NCBI GenBank assembly: GCA_043811795.1
Contig: JBDRMV010000113.1
Location: 1-18,304 of the forward strand
Direction of reading: 5' to 3'
DNA: 18,304 bases
Source of the DNA: JBDRMV01 sp043811795
GTDB lineage: Bacteria > CG03
Under the pieces are notes generated by a model. The model was not told the origin of the DNA. It did no database searches and saw only the letters and a program-made list of their open reading frames with translations. The position numbers were made by a program, and so were the translations under genes. The stretch's first letter is position 1. Every line of letters begins with the position of its first letter. Positions 1 to 7,299 of this stretch are shown here, one piece after another.

Positions 1-733
1 GGATTTTCATCTCTTTCATCCTGTCAAAAAAAACGCTGTTTTCCGAAATCCTGACGCCGTGGCCGATCCGGCGGGCATGGAGCACATCAACCGCGACTTT
101 CACCGACTCCCACCCTGCCGCTTCGCCGGCGTGAACCGTCGCCGGGAGCCCTGCCGAATACGCTTTATCAAAGACCTCTTTGAAGGGTTCGCCGGAATAT
201 TTACTTTCGTCGCCGGCAAGGTCCAGACCCGCGACGCCGCGGCCGAGATACTTTTCACCAAGGCGATAGGTCTCTTCCCACGCCCCTGGCGGGGTGCCCC
301 TGTAAACGCACAAGAGCGCCGGGGCGGAGATATCAAAGTCCCTGCTCCCTTTTTTCAACCCGCTGAGAACCGCAAGAAGAATATCCTCCTGGCTGATTTT
401 GTCATCCGCCTGAAGACAGGGGGCAAATCTCACTTCCAGATATCTGATGTTTTCGGCGGCGGAATCCTCACAGAGTTCGTAGGCGAGCCGTTCCATAACT
501 TCCGGGGATTTCAAATATGTATAAAAGAACTCAAACTTATTCAGAAACTCGGTCAGCGACCTGCAGGATGAGGAAACGTGCACATATTCCGCAAACTCCT
601 CCACCGTGTTACAGGGAAGAGCCGTTTTCTTTTTCATAATGTCAAAGATGGTTCCAATCCTTGCCGAACCGTCCAGATGGCAGTGGAGATCCACCTTCGG
701 CAACTTTCTTAAAACGCCGCTTAATATCTTCAT
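1..733 (-). CDS. add: Adenosine deaminase family protein, C-terminus cut by window edge
   Basis: The 244 visible residues match the amidohydrolase-fold adenosine/adenine deaminase family, which hydrolyses the 6-amino group of adenosine-like purines in the cytoplasm. HCHLDGS (residues 17-23) supplies two zinc histidines. HAGE (201-204) supplies a zinc histidine and the catalytic glutamate. RIGHG (222-226) carries the next conserved histidine. The final zinc aspartate and about 90 residues lie beyond base 1. The ATG at 733 follows GGAAG at good spacing. The gene is last in the visible salvage operon, 43 bases after the second P-loop kinase gene. The family also includes aminodeoxyfutalosine, methylthioadenosine and adenine deaminases, so the exact substrate is open. 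The nearby phosphorylase fits adenosine or methylthioadenosine. Family assignment is strong; substrate is inferred. Confidence 0.9.
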   Translation of the reverse strand, partial: MKILSGVLRKLPKVDLHCHLDGSARIGTIFDIMKKKTALPCNTVEEFAEYVHVSSSCRSLTEFLNKFEFFYTYLKSPEVMERLAYELCEDSAAENIRYLEVRFAPCLQADDKISQEDILLAVLSGLKKGSRDFDISAPALLCVYRGTPPGAWEETYRLGEKYLGRGVAGLDLAGDESKYSGEPFKEVFDKAYSAGLPATVHAGEAAGWESVKVAVDVLHARRIGHGVRISENSVFFDRMKEMKI

Positions 734-737
734 TCTT

Positions 738-772
738 CTTCCTTGTCAGGGCGGCGGGAGGGTAGCGTTCAT
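738..772. repeat. GC-rich leader element upstream of add, related to the one at 7195-7255
   Basis: On the minus strand this spacer reads TACCCTCCC, then GCCGCCCTG, then a purine-rich tail ending in the ribosome binding site of the deaminase gene. The spacer upstream of the first TIM-barrel gene has the same order, but with about 20 extra bases that form a CCCGCC/GGCGGG hairpin between the two halves. The resemblance is visible by eye. Whether it is a dispersed repeat or chance in GC-rich spacers needs the whole genome. Confidence 0.4.
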
Positions 773-776
773 TCCC

Positions 777-1385
777 CTACCATTTTTCAGCAATCATGCG
801 AACCTGCTTTTCAATATCCGGCGGTGTAACGTCTGCTCCGTTTTCAATTTTGAATACGGGGACCGGAGCCGAGGCAAGCAGTTTGTCCCTGTCGTCCAGA
901 AGATATGTCTCTTCCATTTCTTTCCCTGATACGAAATGCGCGTCAATGCCTTCTTCCTCGGCTCTTTTCGTCCTCTCTTCGTTCCTGGTAATGCAGCAGT
1001 CGAAAGATGCGTCAATATAAATTACAACCGCATTCTTCAGAATCTTCCGGTCGAAAAGAGTCAGGGCGTGCAGATAATCCGGCCTTGAGAACTCTATCGC
1101 CAGAATATTATTATCATCCTGACGCCGCAGCGCTTCCCTGTTCAGCCCGACGAGCATTTCATCCCAGACTCCGTTATCCATAACCTTAAACCCCCCGTCG
1201 GGAGTTGGAACGAACCTGTCTGTTCTAAGAGATGCTACATCACCGTCGTGCAAATTCTTCAGAATGGGAAAATCATCTATCCGTTCAAATTTTACATTCT
1301 CAACCCGTTCCTTCAGAATTTTTTCTATCGTTCTGAAAACAATGCTTTTGCCGCAGCCCGGACGTCCGAATAAAAAAATATTCAT
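777..1385 (-). CDS. P-loop kinase-like protein, copy A
   Basis: This 202-residue P-loop NTPase has a Walker A motif GRPGCGKS at residues 7-14, directly after the first beta strand, as in nucleoside and nucleotide kinases. RIDDFPILK (35-43), EFSR (98-101) and RNEER (134-138) all recur in the paralogue at 5445-6080; RNEER resembles the arginine-bearing lid of adenylate kinase-like enzymes. No membrane segment or extra domain is seen. The start overlaps the stop of the preceding TIM-barrel gene by four bases (ATGA), with GGAG eight bases upstream. The size and architecture suggest a small-molecule kinase; the substrate is unknown. A nucleotide-dependent regulatory or repair role cannot be excluded. 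I do not recognise it as a named family. Confidence 0.8.
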   Translation of the reverse strand: MNIFLFGRPGCGKSIVFRTIEKILKERVENVKFERIDDFPILKNLHDGDVASLRTDRFVPTPDGGFKVMDNGVWDEMLVGLNREALRRQDDNNILAIEFSRPDYLHALTLFDRKILKNAVVIYIDASFDCCITRNEERTKRAEEEGIDAHFVSGKEMEETYLLDDRDKLLASAPVPVFKIENGADVTPPDIEKQVRMIAEKW

Positions 1386-2365
1386 ATAAAAATCTCCGCA
1401 AGATAAGCGGATTCCTCTTTCAGGACATCCATGCTGCCCAGCAGGTCGTCCATGTCCCTTACGGCGGTTTCAACCACCACGACCTCCACGCCTTTTCTCT
1501 TGAACATTTCCGCCAAGTTTTTTAGATTGTCTTTTTTCAAAAAACCCTGCTGCCTGTGAAGAGGAGGATGAAACTTAAACTCTTTTCCCTTTATCACAAA
1601 GTCGTTTAAGTGCACTTCATAAAGAAGTTCCGCCGGAATGCTCTCTACGATCTTCTCGGGCGGGGTTGTTAACTCCTTTTGGCCGAACTGCGGAAGAGCC
1701 CGTGTAAACCAGTGCCCTATGTCAAAACAGTACTTCACATCCAAACCGTATTTCCGCACGGAGTTTATCAGTTCCATCATCTCATCGTTCTCAACGCCTA
1801 TTATGTCGAAAGCCGTGTTGTTTTCCACATGCAGAATTATTCCGTTATCCCTGCAATACTCCGCAAGTTCCTTTATACTTTTTATGAGCTTCTCTTTCAC
1901 AATAACCAGATACTTCCCCACCGCCTGATAAAAAGGCACGCTCCCCGGATGCATATTTACCAGATTGGCGCCAATCCTGACCGAAAAGTCAATATACCGC
2001 TTCATAAGATCGCAGGCGAGGATTCTATCTTCTTCCTGAAAAGTCGCCACGCTCTGAGCGACAAAAGTGTAAGGGAGATGCACCGAAATGGTTACGCCTT
2101 TCGCCTCGGCATAACTCTTTACCGCAACCGTTTCCTCATCAGTCATAGCGAGAAAAGGGTTAGGCACCCCGCCGTCCAGTTCTACGTGATTCAGACCTAT
2201 GGCCTTTATCACGTCAATCTGATTTTTAATATCCCTCTTGGACTTATTCTGAACGGTTGCATCCATGTCCGGAACCGTAAGTTTCCCGCTTTTAAGGTCC
2301 TGTTTTTCCGAATCGCTGAGAAAAGTCGTCTCCAGCATGTTCGTAAAATTTCTGCCTAACTGCAT
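1382..2365 (-). CDS. Xylose isomerase/endonuclease IV-like TIM barrel protein, copy A
   Basis: This 327-residue protein looks like an AP-endonuclease-2/xylose-isomerase-like TIM barrel. It shows the usual series of metal-ligand candidates after successive beta strands: SVHL (H96), NMHPG (H139), E181, FDIGHW (D215, H218), VHLND (H252), FHPPLH (H266, H270) and the late glutamate E299 in VETA. The full set implies an intact di- or trinuclear metal site. The family contains DNA repair nucleases, sugar isomerases and epimerases, and context favours a sugar-phosphate or nucleoside-related substrate. The N-terminus begins with GRNFTN, shared with the copy at 6086-7066. It lies nine bases after the PfkB kinase gene and overlaps kinase copy A by four bases. 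The exact reaction is unknown. Confidence 0.85.
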   Translation of the reverse strand: MQLGRNFTNMLETTFLSDSEKQDLKSGKLTVPDMDATVQNKSKRDIKNQIDVIKAIGLNHVELDGGVPNPFLAMTDEETVAVKSYAEAKGVTISVHLPYTFVAQSVATFQEEDRILACDLMKRYIDFSVRIGANLVNMHPGSVPFYQAVGKYLVIVKEKLIKSIKELAEYCRDNGIILHVENNTAFDIIGVENDEMMELINSVRKYGLDVKYCFDIGHWFTRALPQFGQKELTTPPEKIVESIPAELLYEVHLNDFVIKGKEFKFHPPLHRQQGFLKKDNLKNLAEMFKRKGVEVVVVETAVRDMDDLLGSMDVLKEESAYLAEIFI

Positions 2366-2374
2366 ACCCCCCCC

Positions 2375-3310
2375 TTATAATCTAATTTTTTCGAAGTGAA
2401 CCATTTTCACAAAATCGCCGTATCTCTTTTTTAGTTCCTGAGGCCGCAGCGACAAAAGACGTTTTACGCCGAAACCCGAAACGGTAAAAGACGACATAAC
2501 CGTCCCGTAAGCGATTGCCTTTCTTATACTCTGCCATGCGAAATTCCCCGTTTTTGCAATGTAACCCATAAATCCTCCGGCGAAAGAGTCTCCGGCGCCG
2601 GTGGGATCAACGGCATTTTCAAGAGGAAAAGCGGGAAGAAAAAACATGCCGTTTTTTGTAAAACAGGAAACGCCGTATTCGCCTTTTTTTACGACCACAA
2701 TCTTCACGCCTTTCGAAAGAATGCTTTTTGCGGCTTTTATTATGTTATGCTGAGAGGTAAATTCCCTGATTTCCGCTTCGTTAATCATCAGCGCATCAAG
2801 TTTCGGGATAATGCGCTCCAGCGCTTTTTTTCTGTTTTCTATCCAGTAATTCATCGTGTCGCCGGCGACAAAACAACCGTTGTTTTTTTTCATTTCGTTC
2901 AGAACCTTCATCTGCAGGACAGGGTCGATGTTTGCCAGAAAAAGAAATTTTGACGAAAGAAGCGGCGCTGGAATTTTCGGGGAAAAATTCTGAAAAACGT
3001 TGAGCTGGGTATCAAGCGTCTCCGCCGTGGACAAATCCCACGAGTATTTCCCTTTCCACAAAAAGGTCTTACCTTCCGCTTTTTCAATTCCCGAAACATC
3101 TATCTTTCTTTTTGAAAGTTCTTTGAGAAAACCGGCGGGGAAGTCATCGCCGATCACGCCTATAACGGCGACGGGCGCGAAAAAAGAGGCCGCAAGCGAA
3201 AAATAAACGGAGGAACCGCCGACGGTATTTTCAACTTTGCCGAACGGCGTTTCAATAGAGTCCTTTGCAATCGAACCTACCGCGACAATCAGGCTTTTCT
3301 TTATCTTCAT
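2375..3310 (-). CDS. PfkB-family carbohydrate/nucleoside kinase
   Basis: This is a 311-residue ribokinase-fold kinase that phosphorylates a sugar or nucleoside hydroxyl. The GG-containing N-terminal signature is at residues 31-32 (VGGSSVYFSL), NEAE at 177-180, and the anion-hole/catalytic motif DPTGAGDSF at 235-243 with D241 as catalytic base. Length is normal for PfkB proteins. The start overlaps the phosphorylase stop by four bases and has no clear Shine-Dalgarno, so translation is probably coupled to it. That coupling suggests the kinase may act on the released pentose or pentose-1-phosphate. Ribokinase, adenosine kinase and ribose-1-phosphate kinase are all possible, and the sequence alone does not decide. 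Confidence 0.9.
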   Translation of the reverse strand: MKIKKSLIVAVGSIAKDSIETPFGKVENTVGGSSVYFSLAASFFAPVAVIGVIGDDFPAGFLKELSKRKIDVSGIEKAEGKTFLWKGKYSWDLSTAETLDTQLNVFQNFSPKIPAPLLSSKFLFLANIDPVLQMKVLNEMKKNNGCFVAGDTMNYWIENRKKALERIIPKLDALMINEAEIREFTSQHNIIKAAKSILSKGVKIVVVKKGEYGVSCFTKNGMFFLPAFPLENAVDPTGAGDSFAGGFMGYIAKTGNFAWQSIRKAIAYGTVMSSFTVSGFGVKRLLSLRPQELKKRYGDFVKMVHFEKIRL

Positions 3311-4167
3311 TTTATATATTTGCCGATAATAACGGAAAGTTTCTTTTTATTTGTCTCCTGAATCAGACCGGGCTCCGTCATAATGGCATTTTCAAGAGCC
3401 GAGCCGCAGGAACACTTCCTCTCCCCTATTTTTGAAAGGGCGTTTTTTATCGCCTGTTTCGCCACGGACGTATTCCTGTTAAGATTTGCCACGACTCTTT
3501 CAACGCTCACTTCCTCGCTCTCTCTCCAAACGTCATAATCGGTAACGTGAGCCATCGTTGCGTAGCAGATTTCCGCCTCGCGCGCGAGAGCAGCCTCCGG
3601 CATCGCAGTCATTCCTATAATGTCGGCATCTATAAAGCGGTAAAATTTTGACTCCGCCTTTGTCGAAAAGCGGGGTCCTTCGATAATTGCAAAAGCACCG
3701 CCACTGTGAACGGCGGCGCCCGTTGCCTTCACGGATTCGTACAGGACTCCGGAAAGCTCGGAGCAGTAAGGCCTCGCGAACTGTATGTGGGCGACGACGC
3801 CCGAGCCGAAAAACGTGTTCCGTCCGCGTGATTTCGTGTTGTCGAATATCTGGTCGGGGATGACGATGTCCGTCGGCTTGTATTTTTCTTTAAGCGACCC
3901 GCAGGCGCTCACCGATATGATTCTTTCGACGCCGAGTGTCTTTAAGGCGTAAATGTTTGCCCGGGAATTAACCTCGGACGGAAGAATTCTGTGCCCCCTG
4001 CCGTGGCGCGGAAGGAAGGCAATCATACGGCCGTTCAATTCCCCGCATATAATCGAATCTGACGGCTTGCCGAAAGGCGTTGAAATATCCACCTCTTCCA
4101 CGTTCAGGAGACCTTCCATATCGTAAAGGCCCGAACCCCCGATGACAGCCAGTTGAATTTTTTTCAC
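3307..4167 (-). CDS. mtnP: S-methyl-5'-thioadenosine phosphorylase / purine nucleoside phosphorylase
   Basis: This protein cleaves methylthioadenosine or a related purine nucleoside with phosphate, giving the free base and a pentose-1-phosphate. Phosphate-binding GGSGLY is at residues 10-15, PRHGRGHR at 53-60 and EGPRFST at 163-169. MTAMPEAALAREAEICYA (186-203) and TDYD (209-212) follow the MTAP subgroup rather than inosine/guanosine phosphorylases. A CSC motif (252-254) near the C-terminus recalls archaeal-type MTAPs. The length of 286 residues is typical. The GTG start at 4167 follows AAGGAG by six bases, one of the best ribosome binding sites here. No methylthioribose-1-phosphate isomerase gene is visible nearby, so a broader nucleoside substrate range remains possible. 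Confidence 0.93.
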   Translation of the reverse strand: MKKIQLAVIGGSGLYDMEGLLNVEEVDISTPFGKPSDSIICGELNGRMIAFLPRHGRGHRILPSEVNSRANIYALKTLGVERIISVSACGSLKEKYKPTDIVIPDQIFDNTKSRGRNTFFGSGVVAHIQFARPYCSELSGVLYESVKATGAAVHSGGAFAIIEGPRFSTKAESKFYRFIDADIIGMTAMPEAALAREAEICYATMAHVTDYDVWRESEEVSVERVVANLNRNTSVAKQAIKNALSKIGERKCSCGSALENAIMTEPGLIQETNKKKLSVIIGKYIK

Positions 4168-4170
4168 CTT

Positions 4171-5448
4171 CTACTCCTTTGTAATTTTTCCGAACACATC
4201 GAAGAACTCCGTCATCACGGCGGGGAAAGGCAACCTCTGCCTGGTCCTGCATTCTGCGGCAAATGGGTGCCCGCCGCCGGTAATTTTATCCGATTGAAAT
4301 TTTTTCTGCATGGAAAGCGCAAGGTCATGCGCAAAATTTCCGCAGTGAATTTTGCCGTTTCTGGACCTGAACGAAAAATGCACGCCGCTGCCGCCCATTT
4401 CTGAAACCATTATAAAAAGCGTATCGGAAGAAGCGGCCGGCAGCCGGTAAAGAGCGACACTTCCCGCCATGGGCATAAGTTTAACATTGGAACCCATAAA
4501 AAGATAAATGTCCGTATCTTTGGCAGTCGCCGCAAAAATTGAATTTTTCATCAATTCCATCGTGCAATTCCAGTCGGAAAGATAATAGCCGAAAATTTTG
4601 GATGCCTTAGTCGCATCCGGCAGTGCCTTGATAAAATCTTCTTCGGTTGAAATCTCTTTATACTTATTAAGCCAGGCATCAAGATTTTTGAAAGCGAACT
4701 CTCCCGTCGTTATGTCCTTCAACTCCCCGTCACGGTCGTTGTAGAAATACTGGAAACCGCCGCCGCCGAGGGCAAAAATAATTTCGGCAATCTGATTCAA
4801 AAGCGTGGTTTTTTCTCGCTGCTTCACTTCAAACATCGTGGGACGGGACGAAATACGCCCGAGAAGCCACCGGTATTTTTCTTTTACCTCGTCGTAGAAC
4901 GGCCTGACATAATCGGAAATATCCTCCGTCGCCGGCTCCACCGCCCAGTCCCCCTTCAGCCCTATGAGCGAGGCAATATCCAGCGCCTCCCCCGTAAAAC
5001 CGGCCGAGGACGCAAGCATGTGCGCAACGAAACTCGCGGAACACCTTTGGTAGCCGCCGAGGACAGGGTTCACCACGAGAATTTTCTTCAATTCCTGCCC
5101 GAGCAGAGGGTGATGGTCAATCACGATTATGTTTGAATGGATTTGGGCATATTCGTCGTAATAGCCCATCGTCGCTTTGTCCACCACAAAAACAATATCC
5201 GGTTTCAGGGCGCCCACATCGCGCGCCAGGCGTTCTTTTTCAAGTTCCATCACGGTCGGGATTTTCATACTGACCCTGATATTCCTGCTCTCAAGAAAAC
5301 GCTTGAGGATAATCCCCGCGGTCAAACCGTCGGGGTCATCGTGAGTATAAACAAGCGCTGTTCCGGATGAGGCGGCATTTATCCTGTCCAAAACTTCCGT
5401 CATTGCGAGCCGGGCAGATTCTTTCTTCAAAAATTCTTTGTAAGTCAT
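4171..5448 (-). CDS. DHH/DHHA1 family phosphoesterase
   Basis: This 425-residue protein belongs to the DHH phosphoesterase superfamily. HDDPDG (residues 36-41), VVDK (88-91) and DHHP (111-114) are the metal-binding motifs of the N-terminal domain. GGGHPFAAE (391-399) is the substrate-binding motif of a C-terminal DHHA1 domain. It is shorter than RecJ and has no recognisable CBS or PAS domain, so the closest functional models are NrnA-like nano-RNase/pAp phosphatases or archaeal RecJ-like exonucleases. It overlaps the preceding kinase gene by four bases and ends three bases before the phosphorylase start. In this operon it could supply nucleoside monophosphates from short oligonucleotides or dinucleotides. 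That role is inference. Confidence 0.88.
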   Translation of the reverse strand: MTYKEFLKKESARLAMTEVLDRINAASSGTALVYTHDDPDGLTAGIILKRFLESRNIRVSMKIPTVMELEKERLARDVGALKPDIVFVVDKATMGYYDEYAQIHSNIIVIDHHPLLGQELKKILVVNPVLGGYQRCSASFVAHMLASSAGFTGEALDIASLIGLKGDWAVEPATEDISDYVRPFYDEVKEKYRWLLGRISSRPTMFEVKQREKTTLLNQIAEIIFALGGGGFQYFYNDRDGELKDITTGEFAFKNLDAWLNKYKEISTEEDFIKALPDATKASKIFGYYLSDWNCTMELMKNSIFAATAKDTDIYLFMGSNVKLMPMAGSVALYRLPAASSDTLFIMVSEMGGSGVHFSFRSRNGKIHCGNFAHDLALSMQKKFQSDKITGGGHPFAAECRTRQRLPFPAVMTEFFDVFGKITKE

Positions 5449-6080
5449 TTACCTAAAATTTTCTCAATCACAGCGTCAAACTGCCCGATTAGAAAAGAAA
5501 CGCTTTCCTTTGAATTGTCAATAACAATGTAATCGGAGGTGAAAAATCCATTTAGTTTTTCCCTGTTTTTGAGATAAATCTCCTCTGTATCGTCTTTCCT
5601 GTAATAGGTATTCATCAGGTCGGGGGGCACAATGTGGTCATCGAGAACGCTTCCTTTCTGTTCTTTGAATCTTTTTTCATTCCTCGCAAGGCAGACCTCA
5701 AACGGGCAGTAAATGTAAAGAATAAGCGCCTTTGAAAATGTTGCAGCTGAAAAGTTTTTAAGAGAGGCCTTATAATTGTCCCGGGCAAACTCCACAAAAA
5801 CAATGTCATTTTTCTTTTTTACGTCGGGAAGCCGCCTGTTTATCGTCGCCAGAACTTCGTCCACTATTGTCCAGTCGGTAACCTCAAAACCGCCGGCCTT
5901 TCTTACATGCCTTTTGAAGGAGGTGTCTTTGTCAAGCAGTTCCTTCAGAATAGGAAAATCGTCCATGCGTTTCACCCTTTTGTACTTTCCGGTTTCCCTG
6001 AGGCTCCGCACAATCGTTTCATAGACGAAGGATTTTCCGCAGCCGGGACGGCCGAGGAGAAAAACGTAATCTTTCTTCAT
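5445..6080 (-). CDS. P-loop kinase-like protein, copy B
   Basis: This 211-residue paralogue of the protein at 777-1385 keeps the same motif order: Walker A GRPGCGKS (10-17), RMDDFPILK (38-46), EFAR (97-100) and RNEKR (133-137). The region between the last motif and the C-terminus is longer and more charged than in copy A. The gene starts five bases after the TIM-barrel copy B stop, with only a weak AGAAG ribosome binding site, so translation is probably coupled. It overlaps the DHH gene by four bases. A small-molecule or nucleotide kinase is the likeliest role, but no named family is recognised. Shared motifs outside the P-loop show common ancestry with copy A rather than just a shared fold. 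Confidence 0.8.
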   Translation of the reverse strand: MKKDYVFLLGRPGCGKSFVYETIVRSLRETGKYKRVKRMDDFPILKELLDKDTSFKRHVRKAGGFEVTDWTIVDEVLATINRRLPDVKKKNDIVFVEFARDNYKASLKNFSAATFSKALILYIYCPFEVCLARNEKRFKEQKGSVLDDHIVPPDLMNTYYRKDDTEEIYLKNREKLNGFFTSDYIVIDNSKESVSFLIGQFDAVIEKILGK

Positions 6081-6085
6081 TACTT

Positions 6086-7066
6086 CTATATTTTAAGGCA
6101 TTCTTTCACATATTTCATTTCTTCCTCAACCAACTGCTGCCTTTGCGCGACCTGTTCCTTTGTCTTCGCCGCTGTTTCAAGAATTATAACCTCCGGTTCA
6201 AGACCGCGGACAATCTCCCCATAAGCAACCAGATTCTTTCGCTGGAGCGGACCTTCCGTGAGATGGAGCGGCGGATGAAACATAAACTTTTTCGGGACAT
6301 AATCGTTAAGGTGCAGTTCTTTTACGAAATCCTTCGGTATTTTTTTCATCACATTTTCCGGATTCTCGGGAACGGGTTTTGCCTTACCGCCCGGGGCGTC
6401 GGCGCGCGTAAACCAATGACCTATGTCAAGATTGAAATAAACCTCAGCGCCTTTCTCCCTGCACTTTTTTACGACCCTTATGATGTCTTCCGGCTCAACG
6501 TAAATCGTGTCAAAAGAAACGTTGTTTTCTATGTGAAACTTACAGGGTTTCGCGTATTCGGCAAGTTCCGTCACACTTTTTATAAGGGCAGCCTCGATTT
6601 TTTCCATCCACAGGGGGCTGTCCATATAAAACGGCGCCGTCCCGGGATGCATATTCAGATATTTAGCCCCGATATTCTTCGCAAAATCAATATAAATTTT
6701 CTGAAGGCCGACCGCCCGGCTCCTGTCTTCATCCTGAATACACGCCACACCGCTACCAATGCCGGAATAAGAAAGATGCACCGAAAGGGTGATGTCGTTT
6801 TTGGCGGCGTAATCCCTTATTTTGAAACACTCTTTCTCCGGCATCGTCCCGTACGGCGACGGCATATCGGCATCAAGCTCAATATGGTTCAGCCCGAGTC
6901 CGCGCGCTCTGTCAATTTGAGAAATGACTCTCTTCTTAAACTCGACAATTCCGAGAGCGTTCATGGAAAACAGGTCAAGGTCGCCGCTGATTATTCTGGC
7001 GCGCTCCGATTCAGACAAAACATCCACAACAAACAAATTCGTAAAATTACGCCCGATTCTCATCAT
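6086..7066 (-). CDS. Xylose isomerase/endonuclease IV-like TIM barrel protein, copy B
   Basis: This 326-residue paralogue of the protein at 1382-2365 shares GRNFTN at the N-terminus, GLNHIELD (58-65), SVHL (H97), NMHPG (H140), HIENN (E180), LDIGHWFTRA (D214, H217), HLND (H252), FHPPLH (H264, H268) and ETA (E297). All metal-ligand positions are kept, so both copies should be active. ATG codons at 7066 and 7063 follow GGAGG; the second matches the copy A start better, the first has the better spacing. It is the first gene of the salvage operon, after a 233-base spacer. Sugar isomerase, epimerase or phosphodiesterase activity are all compatible with the fold. The substrate is unknown. Confidence 0.85.
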   Translation of the reverse strand: MMRIGRNFTNLFVVDVLSESERARIISGDLDLFSMNALGIVEFKKRVISQIDRARGLGLNHIELDADMPSPYGTMPEKECFKIRDYAAKNDITLSVHLSYSGIGSGVACIQDEDRSRAVGLQKIYIDFAKNIGAKYLNMHPGTAPFYMDSPLWMEKIEAALIKSVTELAEYAKPCKFHIENNVSFDTIYVEPEDIIRVVKKCREKGAEVYFNLDIGHWFTRADAPGGKAKPVPENPENVMKKIPKDFVKELHLNDYVPKKFMFHPPLHLTEGPLQRKNLVAYGEIVRGLEPEVIILETAAKTKEQVAQRQQLVEEEMKYVKECLKI

Positions 7067-7090
7067 TATTTTCCTCCATTTCGTAAATGT

Positions 7091-7179
7091 TCAGTGAACA
7101 CCGTTAATAAATGTAGCGTGCGAGCTTGCTCGCAAATGAAAGCAAGCTTTCATGCTACAAATGACACGCCGTTCACTGA
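7091..7179. repeat. Nested cloverleaf-like inverted repeat, MITE/REP-like
   Basis: Terminal nine-base arms tcagtgaac (7091-7099) and gttcactga (7171-7179) enclose a second pair, tgtagc (7112-7117) and gctaca (7154-7159). Inside lie two adjacent hairpins: tgcgagc/gctcgca (7119-7134) and atgaaagc/gctttcat (7136-7153). The strands could fold into a junction of two arms on a stem. It contains no ORF and sits between the RNase H gene and the TIM-barrel copy B gene. A non-autonomous element or an RNA leader structure are both possible; the layered symmetry favours a small mobile or REP-type unit. Confidence 0.6.
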
Positions 7180-7194
7180 TCTCTTACTCCTTTT

Positions 7195-7255
7195 CTTCCT
7201 CCCTAACAGGGCGGCGCCTGCCCGCCTGTGGCGGGGGAGGGTGACACCCCACGGA
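7195..7255. repeat. GC-rich hairpin element in the salvage operon leader
   Basis: The spacer contains cccgcc-tgt-ggcggg (7220-7234) and, just beyond it, gggtg-a-caccc (7238-7248), two small inverted repeats in a locally very GC-rich block. Its outer parts match the spacer before the deaminase gene (738-772), with the CCCGCC/GGCGGG hairpin as the additional part. No U-tract follows on the minus strand, so an intrinsic terminator is unlikely. A dispersed repeat is the preferred reading. Confidence 0.45.
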
Positions 7256-7299
7256 GGATTCTTTTCTGTACTTTCTGTATGCCAACGGAAGAAATGATT

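Noticed and set aside
1..300. Somewhat higher GC at the low-coordinate edge in the deaminase gene
   Set aside because: The change is gradual and codon use remains mixed, unlike the sharp switch at 18017.
4171..5448. DHH protein as RecJ single-strand exonuclease
   Set aside because: It is shorter than typical RecJ and no OB-fold region was recognised; the salvage neighbourhood fits NrnA-like or archaeal-type members better.
6143..7297. Long plus-strand open frame of 384 codons opposite TIM-barrel copy B
   Set aside because: It is antisense to a gene with intact family motifs, has no domain resemblance, and crosses the repeat-bearing spacer. A similar frame lies opposite TIM-barrel copy A (1679-2359), so it reflects codon bias.
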